A model generated the notes under the pieces. That model did no database searches. It was not told the origin of the DNA and saw only the letters and a program-made list of their open reading frames with translations. The position numbers and the translations under genes were made by a program. Positions 25,333 through 32,518 of a stretch of 64,000 nt of DNA are shown here, piece after piece. Location: contig CAMCLJ010000002.1 in NCBI GenBank assembly GCA_945875745.1, forward strand, positions 19,752-83,751. The letters are read 5' to 3'. Position 1 is the stretch's first letter. Each line of letters starts with the position of its first letter. The DNA comes from Chlamydia trachomatis. Its GTDB lineage: Bacteria > Chlamydiota > Chlamydiia > Chlamydiales > Rhabdochlamydiaceae.

Positions 25333-27643
25333 ATTATTCGTGTTTTTTTCTCTATTGATCTCTTATTTCATCCCTTTGTTTTCCCAAACTATTTCTGAAA
25401 AAAAAGCGTCGATGCAGGATGCAGATCCTTCTAATCTGATAGAAACAGATCAGCTGCTTGCCAAAGTCAATCGAGACCTACACCAGTATAGACAGGATCT
25501 TGTTCAATATTATACCAAGATTCAGGAGTTGGGTAACAAAACCAGTTCCGATCAGGAATATCAGGCCTTACTCGAAAAGATTAATACGGTAAAAAAAAGC
25601 ATCATTCATCTGGAGAATGACTGGAGAGATGCTGTTTCCCTAGAAACAAAGAAAGAGGATGAAGGGTATGCTCTTTGGGATCAGGAAGAGACCACCCTTG
25701 CTCAGCTGGTAATGGAATATGGGGCGATGGATTATCTTTATATTATCCCGCCGGAAATGGCGGCTATGAAGTTAAATATGCATTCGGCGATACCGATCCC
25801 TAGGGAATCTTGGAATGAAGTTCTTGAAATTATTTTATCCCATAATGGTGTTGGGGTTAAAAAAATAAACCCCTATGCCAGACAGCTCTATATGATGAAG
25901 CAAGATCCTTCTGTCATGCAAAATTTTGCTTCAAAACCTAATGCTCTGCTCTCTATTCCAAGTCATTCCCGATTATTTTACCTATTTTCTCCCCCTATAG
26001 AGCATGTAAAAAGCACATTGCAGTTTTTTGAGCGGTTTGCAGATGCCAAACAGACTTTTGTCTATCAAATCGGCATGAAAATTGCCATTGTCGCCTCGAA
26101 AGAGGAGATTGAAAAGCTTCTAATGCTCCATCAAACTGTATGGGAGGATTCTAAAGGAAAAGTATCGAAAGTCATTCCGATTACTAAGATGCCAGTGCGT
26201 GAGATGGAAAGGATTCTTACTTCTTTTTTTAGTGAAGCCATCGAAAAAAGCAAACCGGCTTTTGGTAAAATTGAACAGGAAGGCTTAATTGCTTTTTCTT
26301 TAGATCATGGGAATTCTCTGATTTTAATTGGTCAGCCTGAGGTAGTGGAAAGAGCTCACAAAGTGATTCAAGATACTGAAGATCAGTTAGAAAACCCTGC
26401 TGAAATGACGGTGCATGTCTATACATGTCGTCATAGCGATCCAAATGATTTAGGTAAGGTCCTTGAAAAGGTATACAATGCTCTTTTAATTACTAATGGG
26501 GATGGACGGGAAAACTACGATGTCTCTTATGCCTCTTTCGGGAATCAATTTAAGACTCCCGATGGTTATTCCCCGAGCCAACCACTTCCAGTCACTCCTC
26601 AGCCTTTACACCCAGGCAGCGTTGCCCGTGTTGAGGTAGAATCTGGATCCGATCACTTCATTCCAGACCCTAAAACTGGGAATCTTTTAATGGTGGTGCG
26701 CAGGGATGTTCTTCCTAAGATCAAGTCGCTTTTAAAAAAATTAGATATTCCTAAAAAAATGGTTCAGATAGAGGTTCTGCTCTTTGAAAGAACTGTGAAT
26801 AATCAGAATAATTTTGGATTGAATTTATTAAAAATAGGTACTCATAGAAATGGTTTAAGATACCATTCTCTTTTTGCTCGAGAAGGTGCTGGCGTCCTGG
26901 AGTACTTATTTCATAGAAGCCGTAAAGGTAGAATGCCTGCAATTGATTTTGCTTATAACTTTTTAATGACACAGGAAAACATACAATTTCATGCTGCTCC
27001 ATCGGTTATTACGGTCAATCAGACAGCTGCCACGATTAATATTGTACAGGAAATCTCAATCAATAACGGAGCCGCACCTGTCGATACGAATAAGGGGATT
27101 GCGTTTGAAAAATCTTATACAAGAGCCCAGTACGGAATTAATATTGTTATGACTCCAACTATTCATGTTGCAGAGGAAGATCCGAGCGGTTCTGATGATC
27201 AGGGTTCCGTGACACTGCAGACAAATATTACCTTTGATACACCCCGCTCTGTTGATAATGACCGGCCGAACGTAGATCGGCGTCATATCGAAAATGAGGT
27301 CCGTGTCGTTGATGGGGAAACAGTGATTATAGGTGGACTCAGAAGAAAAGCTGTAAATGATAAAGAAGAAAGGATCCCTTTTTTTGGAGAAATCCCTGGT
27401 TTTGGCAAGTTTTTTGGTTCTTCCCAGCTGACCGATACCAATACAGAAATGTTCTTTTTTATCACCCCACATATTATCCCAGACCCGCAGGAAGATTTAC
27501 AAAGACTCAGAGCTGAAGAACTCAGAAAAAGACCGGGAGATATTCCTGATTTTTTGGAAAAAGCTCTAGAGGCACAAGAGAAGGATCGACGAAAGATTTT
27601 TGAACGCAGCGTTAAGCTCCTATTTTCAAGTGAGATGACATGA
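25322..27643 (+). CDS. gspD: Type II secretion system secretin GspD
   Basis: 773 residues forming the outer-membrane channel of the type II pathway. A signal peptide (about 1-21) is followed by a non-standard coiled N-terminal part (about 45-125), N-domains with repeated beta-alpha units ending around 470, and the secretin core with KKMVQIEVLLFERTVN, VRVVDGETVIIGGL and PFFGEIPGFGKFFGS. The C-terminus is predicted helical and charged. It overlaps both neighbours (11 and 4 bases). Confident; the type III secretin can be excluded by the following gspE and gspF. Confidence 0.95.
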   Translation: MRNKLFVFFSLLISYFIPLFSQTISEKKASMQDADPSNLIETDQLLAKVNRDLHQYRQDLVQYYTKIQELGNKTSSDQEYQALLEKINTVKKSIIHLENDWRDAVSLETKKEDEGYALWDQEETTLAQLVMEYGAMDYLYIIPPEMAAMKLNMHSAIPIPRESWNEVLEIILSHNGVGVKKINPYARQLYMMKQDPSVMQNFASKPNALLSIPSHSRLFYLFSPPIEHVKSTLQFFERFADAKQTFVYQIGMKIAIVASKEEIEKLLMLHQTVWEDSKGKVSKVIPITKMPVREMERILTSFFSEAIEKSKPAFGKIEQEGLIAFSLDHGNSLILIGQPEVVERAHKVIQDTEDQLENPAEMTVHVYTCRHSDPNDLGKVLEKVYNALLITNGDGRENYDVSYASFGNQFKTPDGYSPSQPLPVTPQPLHPGSVARVEVESGSDHFIPDPKTGNLLMVVRRDVLPKIKSLLKKLDIPKKMVQIEVLLFERTVNNQNNFGLNLLKIGTHRNGLRYHSLFAREGAGVLEYLFHRSRKGRMPAIDFAYNFLMTQENIQFHAAPSVITVNQTAATINIVQEISINNGAAPVDTNKGIAFEKSYTRAQYGINIVMTPTIHVAEEDPSGSDDQGSVTLQTNITFDTPRSVDNDRPNVDRRHIENEVRVVDGETVIIGGLRRKAVNDKEERIPFFGEIPGFGKFFGSSQLTDTNTEMFFFITPHIIPDPQEDLQRLRAEELRKRPGDIPDFLEKALEAQEKDRRKIFERSVKLLFSSEMT

Positions 27644-29223
27644 CACTTGTTACAGAAGATTTATCGATTGAAGCCTTTCGTCTGCGTTATAATTTGCCTA
27701 TTTTTGAGCATCTGGCCGCCTTTTCTTTGGTGCAAAAACAAGTCCATATTATCCCTTACTTATTTGCTAAAACACACGGGGTGTTACCTTTGGAAGAGCG
27801 GGATGATACTTTGCTTGTAGCAATCGTCAATCCAATGCAACTTGATACCATCGAGCAGCTTCGCTGCATGACAGGCAAAATCATCGATGAGGTTGTATGT
27901 ACCCAAAATGCGTTAGATGAAGCAATTGAAAAATGTTACCACAGCAAAGAGGGTGCCGCCTCTGAATTAATCGCTTCATTGGATACGCAAGCAGCAGGAT
28001 CGCCTGCAATTGCCGAGTTAGAGGGTTATGATTTGCTCGCTGAAAAATCGGATTCTGCTGTCATTAAAATGTTAAATTCGATTTTTAAAGAAGCTGTACA
28101 ACAAGGTGCCTCGGACATTCATTTTGAGCCTCAAGAAATAGGGATTGAAGTCCGATATAGAATAGATGGGATCTTGCAGGCTCGGCATACTCCCCCTCCA
28201 GAATATCAGTCGCAGTTGATTACCAGGATTAAGGTGTTATCGTGCCTTGATATTGCCGAACAGAGACTGCCACAAGACGGACGGATGAAGCTGCGGATGG
28301 GCGGTCGGCAAATTGATCTGCGTGTCAGCACAATCCCGTGTGTATTTGGCGAAAGGATTGTTTTAAGGATTTTAGATAAGTCTAATATTTTGGTCGGTCT
28401 TAATAAAATTGGGATGCAACCCTCTACCTATTCTATTTTTGAAAAGCTCATCCATCTTTCTGAAGGGATCGTTCTGGTTACAGGTCCAACAGGTAGTGGT
28501 AAAACAACGACATTATACAGCGCTTTATTCCATATTAATTCTGCAGAGGTCAATATAATGACCATTGAAGATCCTGTAGAATATAAATTACAGGGAATGG
28601 CTCAGATTGGCGTTAATCCTAAAATTTCTTTAACGTTTGCTACAGGGTTGCGTCATATTTTACGGCAAGATCCAGATGTTATTATGATTGGGGAAATCAG
28701 GGATAAAGAAACAGCTGAAATTGCAATTCAGGCCTCTTTAACCGGTCACCTTGTTTTAAGCACTCTTCATACTAATGATGCTCCTTCTGCCTTAACCCGG
28801 TTGGTTGATATGGGAGTGGAGCCGTATTTACTGAATTCTTCCGTAGTGGGTGTATTAGCGCAGAGGCTTGTAAGGACTATCTGCCCACATTGTAGACATG
28901 AGTATACTCCTTCTGATGAGGAGCTTGCTGATTTACAGATAGAGCGTCACGATCTGTTTAATGGGATGTTATACAAAGGAGAGGGTTGTAAAGAATGTTA
29001 CCACTCTGGTTTTAAAGGACGCCACGGGATTTATGAGCTAATGCCGATGAATAGCTCTTTGAAACAGCAGCTTCTTCAATCAGCAGATGCTCATCAACTT
29101 CAAAGGATCGCTTTACAAAATGGCCTTAGGACATTAAGAAACGAGGGTGCATTGCTTGTCCTACAAGGAATCACAACACCAAAAGAGGTCATCCGCGCAA
29201 CGCGCGGATGTGAAGCTCTTTAA
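27640..29223 (+). CDS. gspE: Type II secretion ATPase GspE
   Basis: 527 residues. The N-terminal MshEN-like domain (about 1-110) is followed by the motor: GPTGSGKTT with Walker lysine K288, the Asp box MTIEDPVEY, Walker B VIMIGEIRDKETAEIA and His box TGHLVLSTLHTND. A zinc-binding tetracysteine (CPHC and CKEC) lies near residues 417-450. It powers pseudopilus assembly from the cytoplasmic face. It overlaps gspD by 4 bases. Similarity to PilB is expected, but genomic context makes GspE the better name. Confidence 0.96.
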   Translation: MTLVTEDLSIEAFRLRYNLPIFEHLAAFSLVQKQVHIIPYLFAKTHGVLPLEERDDTLLVAIVNPMQLDTIEQLRCMTGKIIDEVVCTQNALDEAIEKCYHSKEGAASELIASLDTQAAGSPAIAELEGYDLLAEKSDSAVIKMLNSIFKEAVQQGASDIHFEPQEIGIEVRYRIDGILQARHTPPPEYQSQLITRIKVLSCLDIAEQRLPQDGRMKLRMGGRQIDLRVSTIPCVFGERIVLRILDKSNILVGLNKIGMQPSTYSIFEKLIHLSEGIVLVTGPTGSGKTTTLYSALFHINSAEVNIMTIEDPVEYKLQGMAQIGVNPKISLTFATGLRHILRQDPDVIMIGEIRDKETAEIAIQASLTGHLVLSTLHTNDAPSALTRLVDMGVEPYLLNSSVVGVLAQRLVRTICPHCRHEYTPSDEELADLQIERHDLFNGMLYKGEGCKECYHSGFKGRHGIYELMPMNSSLKQQLLQSADAHQLQRIALQNGLRTLRNEGALLVLQGITTPKEVIRATRGCEAL

Positions 29224-29240
29224 CAGTAAGGTAGATCCAT

Positions 29241-30425
29241 ATGCCCATGTATTCTTTTGAAGCGGTGTCCAAGGGTGGCAAGACCATAGATGGAGTTATC
29301 GACGCTGATTCTTTGTATTTAGCGAAAGAAAAAATAAAACAACGACAGGTTCTTTTAATTAAGATCACCCCTTTTTCTCAAAAGAATCATCGTGTTCGTC
29401 TTTCACCTACCCTTATTTTGAACTTTACTAGAGAGCTTGCGCAGCTTTTAAAGGCAGGGCTTCCTTTATATGAAAGTTTGGTAACGATAGAAGAAAAATA
29501 TAGAGGGCATAGGGCCCACTCTTTATTTGTCGATTTATGTGATCATCTTAAACTAGGTAAAAGCCTATCGAGTGCCCTTGCCTCCTATGGACATATCTTT
29601 AATGAAATTTATCTTTCTATGGTGAAGGCTGCTGAGCAGGGGGGGCATTTATCAGAAACTTTTGCAGAGCTTGCTCTACTTATTTCTAAACAAGAAAAAC
29701 TGAAGAAACAGTTGGTTTCTTCCCTTGCCTACCCTGCTTTTTTAGCTTTTTTTTGTTTTATCGTGGTAGTTGCCCTTTTCTTTTTTGTGATCCCTTCCAT
29801 GCAGGAGCTGTTTGAAGGTAGAACCCTACATCCTTTGACATCCTCAGTTCTGGCTATTAGTAATTTTTTAAATAACTACCTACCTGTTCTGGCAGCTGGC
29901 ATCGGTTTGTTATTAATCGGCATTTGTTTGGTTATACGTCAAAAAAAATTTAGAATATTTTGTTTTCGTTGGGCCTGTCGAGCTCCTTTTTTACGTAGTA
30001 TTCTTATACAATCTTCCCTTGTTCGGTTTTGTAGAGCGATGTTCTTATTGCTATCTGGTGGAGTACCTCTTATAAATGCTTTGTGTTTTGCTCGTAAGAC
30101 GATGAACAATGTATTATTAGAAGAGGTGATTCTACAGGCAGAAAAAAAACTCATTGAAGGGAAAAAGCTCAGCTATTTACTTAACTCAGAGTTTATACCC
30201 TCCTTAGTTGTCCGTATGGTTGCAATCGCTGAGGAAACGGGAAATTTTGCTATTACTATGAAAAATTTATCAGAGATTTACGAGGAAGAATTAGAAAAAA
30301 ATCTGCAGCAGTTAACTGCATTTTTACAGCCTGCCGTGCTTTTGTTTTTAGGGCTCGTTGTTGGAGTTGTTGTTTTATCTATTCTTCTACCCCTAACCGA
30401 TGTAAGCTCGTTTTTATCTTCTTAA
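29241..30425 (+). CDS. gspF: Type II secretion inner-membrane protein GspF
   Basis: 394 residues with two repeated T2SSF domains, each a cytoplasmic helical bundle ending in a membrane segment; hydrophobic stretches at about 165-190, 213-232 and 367-390. Signature stretches include LTRELAQLLKAGLPLYESL-like text near 60-75 and ALSIAEETGN-like VAIAEETGNF near 325. It forms the platform in the inner membrane on which GspE acts. SD AAGGTAG lies before the ATG. Confidence 0.95.
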   Translation: MPMYSFEAVSKGGKTIDGVIDADSLYLAKEKIKQRQVLLIKITPFSQKNHRVRLSPTLILNFTRELAQLLKAGLPLYESLVTIEEKYRGHRAHSLFVDLCDHLKLGKSLSSALASYGHIFNEIYLSMVKAAEQGGHLSETFAELALLISKQEKLKKQLVSSLAYPAFLAFFCFIVVVALFFFVIPSMQELFEGRTLHPLTSSVLAISNFLNNYLPVLAAGIGLLLIGICLVIRQKKFRIFCFRWACRAPFLRSILIQSSLVRFCRAMFLLLSGGVPLINALCFARKTMNNVLLEEVILQAEKKLIEGKKLSYLLNSEFIPSLVVRMVAIAEETGNFAITMKNLSEIYEEELEKNLQQLTAFLQPAVLLFLGLVVGVVVLSILLPLTDVSSFLSS

Positions 30426-30440
30426 ATATATGGAGTAAGC

Positions 30441-30869
30441 ATGAATAAACAGAGGAAAAAAAGATCTTTTACTCTTCTTGAGATTATGATCGTTATCTTT
30501 CTTATCGGCCTGATCGGTAGCGTAATCGGCTACAACGTGAAAGGCAGTTTAGATGAAGGGCGTGCATTTCGTAGCGAGCAAGGGGCCTGTCAAATTCGGG
30601 ATATCTTGTTGTTAGAGGTGGCTAAAGGATATCCTTTAGATAAGGTTCTTCAGGACAAAGAGAAATTTTTACGTTCCTCAGGTCTTGTAAAAGATGTGAA
30701 AAAACTTCTTAAAGATGGCTGGGGTGATTCTTATGAAATTGTTTCAAATCGATATGGGACAGATATCATCGTTCGCTCAAGCAAGCTCAAGGCCTATAAA
30801 GATAAGAAAAAAGGAAAACTTGGTCCTACTGAAGAATTAGAAGAGGATATAGGTGATGAAGAGCTATAA
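30441..30869 (+). CDS. gspG: Major pseudopilin GspG
   Basis: 142 residues with a type IV prepilin signal: basic leader MNKQRKKRS then FTLLEIMIVIFLIGLIG, with Glu at +5. The residue before the cleavage site is serine rather than the usual glycine, a tolerated but uncommon choice. The C-terminal part keeps the GspG-like DGWGDSYEI. It would be the main subunit of the pseudopilus that pushes substrates through GspD. GGAGTAAGC before the ATG serves as SD. Confidence 0.85.
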   Translation: MNKQRKKRSFTLLEIMIVIFLIGLIGSVIGYNVKGSLDEGRAFRSEQGACQIRDILLLEVAKGYPLDKVLQDKEKFLRSSGLVKDVKKLLKDGWGDSYEIVSNRYGTDIIVRSSKLKAYKDKKKGKLGPTEELEEDIGDEEL

Positions 30870-31398
30870 AAAGAGAGCTTTTTCTCTTTTAGAGCTTGTG
30901 GTGGCTTTTTCTCTTATCGCCCTTGTTAGCGGGTTGCTTGGAATCAAAGTGGTTGGACTCATTCGAGAGCATCGATTTCATCATCGTATTGAGTTATTAA
31001 GGCAGGACTTTATACAGATGAAGCTGTTAAGTCTGTCCCAAGGAACAGACTGCTGTATAGAGATTTTTCAAAAGAATGGTGCTTTTTATTATCAATGTCA
31101 ATCAGACCTTAACCCGCCTGGACATCCTGTTTTTTCTATGAAATCTTTATCTGGGGTACATACCCTTACCCTAGATAAAAAGCCGCTTACTCGGGCATCC
31201 TTCAAGGTTATCTCTTCACGGATAGAGCCTTCTTGTCTTATCGGTTTCCATCGAGACAGTCACCTCAAGCCCTTGGGATCTATTTGGGTTGATACAAGAG
31301 ATCTGCTTTTACCTCTACTTTCTTCTCATTCCTCTTCTCCTGAATCTGCTTCAACCTATATTAGTCAAAAAGAATTAGATCTTTTATTTGACAAATAA
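30856..31398 (+). CDS. gspH: Minor pseudopilin (GspH-like)
   Basis: 180 residues with a second prepilin leader, KKRA|FSLLELVVAFSLIALVSGLLG, alanine before the cleavage site and Glu at +5. The remainder is beta-rich with two cysteines (CC at about 57-58) as in minor pseudopilins. The ATG at 30856 overlaps the end of gspG; a GTG one codon upstream is an alternative. It corresponds in place to CT568. No GspI, J, K, L or M is visible downstream. Confidence 0.65.
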   Translation: MKSYKKRAFSLLELVVAFSLIALVSGLLGIKVVGLIREHRFHHRIELLRQDFIQMKLLSLSQGTDCCIEIFQKNGAFYYQCQSDLNPPGHPVFSMKSLSGVHTLTLDKKPLTRASFKVISSRIEPSCLIGFHRDSHLKPLGSIWVDTRDLLLPLLSSHSSSPESASTYISQKELDLLFDK

Positions 31399-31454
31399 CA
31401 GATCTAATTTTTAGGGTAACCCTTAGACGGACAATCTAATCCAAGGGAGGGATC

Positions 31455-31832
31455 ATGATACATTCTTCTGTCGATATAGCCAGTGTTTTTGGTCCATTTA
31501 TGGTCATACTAGGTGCCTGGATGCTAATACGTAGCGCTCAGCTTATTAAAATTTGGGCTTCGTTTAAAGCTCATCCTTCTTCATTTTTTTTAATAGGGAT
31601 CATCAACCTTCTCTTAGGAGTTTATTTGGTAAGCCAGTATAACTTTTGGTATTGGAGTAAGTCTTTGCTCGTAACGCTGCTTGGATGGGTGCTGACAATT
31701 CGCGGTCTTATTGCTCTTTTTTTTCCAGACTTCTTTATTAAACATACGATGACGCAGCGTGCTTTAGCTAAAGTGATTGGCTGGATTCCTCTGATCTGGG
31801 GACTTATTCTGTGTTGGCTTGCATTTGCTTAG
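31455..31832 (+). CDS. Small integral membrane protein with four membrane segments
   Basis: 125 residues with hydrophobic segments at about 8-26, 42-60, 65-88 and 103-123, separated by very short loops. No catalytic motif is seen. Similar small four-helix proteins of unknown function are common in Gram-negative bacteria. GGAGGGATC precedes the ATG, a strong ribosome site. It may be read from its own promoter in the 56-base gap after the secretion operon or by read-through. Confidence 0.7.
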   Translation: MIHSSVDIASVFGPFMVILGAWMLIRSAQLIKIWASFKAHPSSFFLIGIINLLLGVYLVSQYNFWYWSKSLLVTLLGWVLTIRGLIALFFPDFFIKHTMTQRALAKVIGWIPLIWGLILCWLAFA

Positions 31833-31981
31833 ATCCTGGACGAAGGAATAATAAAAAAGGTAAAAAGCAAAAAAAATGTTGAACAAATTGCAGAATCGTT
31901 TTAATTCGTTAGATATGAGTAAAAGAAAGCGTATTGTCTCGTTTTCTTAAATTATCAACAATAACAAAAGCAGAAATTGTT

Positions 31982-32389
31982 ATGGCAAAGAAAAAATCAG
32001 TTGCAAAAAAGAAAGCAGTGAAAAGAAAAACTGTTGTGAAAAAGAAAACAGTTAAAAGAAAAGCTGTCATAAAAAAGAAAGCAGTTACAAAGAAAAAAAC
32101 CGTTGTTAAAAAGAAAGCGGTAAAAAAAGCGGGAGCTAAAAGAACATCAGGCTTAAATAGCATGACCTATTCTCTTTCTCCAGCACTACAAGCTATTGTA
32201 GGTAATAAAAGACTGACACGTCCTCAGATTGTGAAAGGTCTTTGGGACTATATTAAAGCAAAAAATTGCCAAGATCCGAAAAATAAAAGAATGATTGTGC
32301 CTGACGCACATCTAGAAGCTGTTTTAGGTAAACAACCAGTCGACATGCTGAAAATGGCAGGTCTGCTGAATAAGCATATCCTTTCCTAA
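31982..32389 (+). CDS. Histone H1-like (Hc2-type) lysine-rich protein fused to a SWIB domain
   Basis: About 135 residues. The first 55 are lysine-, alanine- and valine-rich repeats (AKKKSVAKKKAVKRK and similar) like the tail of chlamydial Hc2, which compacts DNA in elementary bodies. The rest is a SWIB domain: LSPALQAIVGNKRLTRPQIV, KGLWDYIKAKNLQ-like text and MLKMAGLLNKHI. The ATG at 31982 is preferred over a TTG at 31934 because the protein then begins MAKKK. Likely a developmentally regulated chromatin protein. SWIB domains are otherwise eukaryotic and chlamydial. Confidence 0.88.
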   Translation: MAKKKSVAKKKAVKRKTVVKKKTVKRKAVIKKKAVTKKKTVVKKKAVKKAGAKRTSGLNSMTYSLSPALQAIVGNKRLTRPQIVKGLWDYIKAKNCQDPKNKRMIVPDAHLEAVLGKQPVDMLKMAGLLNKHILS

Positions 32390-32403
32390 GAGTATTTTTT
32401 GTC

Positions 32404-32449
32404 AAAAGCAACTAGATAATTATGCATTGTCTGGTTGCTTTTTCTTTTA
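32404..32449 (+). terminator. Intrinsic terminator after the Hc2-SWIB gene
   Basis: AAAAGCAACTAGATAA pairs over 16 bases, with two G-T pairs, with TTGTCTGGTTGCTTTT around a 7-base loop, followed by TCTTTT. Confidence 0.85.
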
Positions 32450-32518
32450 AGGCCTTGTCCAAAACCCCTCTGGCCCATTATCCTAATGGATAAACAATAA
32501 AATATAAAGGGGTGTTCT

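Noticed and set aside
27056..27472. Open frame of 138 codons on the minus strand inside gspD
   Set aside because: It lies wholly within the secretin core, whose own frame is strongly conserved-looking.
31909..32163. Open frame on the minus strand across the lysine-rich gene
   Set aside because: It is the antisense of AAG/AAA-rich codons and gives a phenylalanine-rich low-complexity product.
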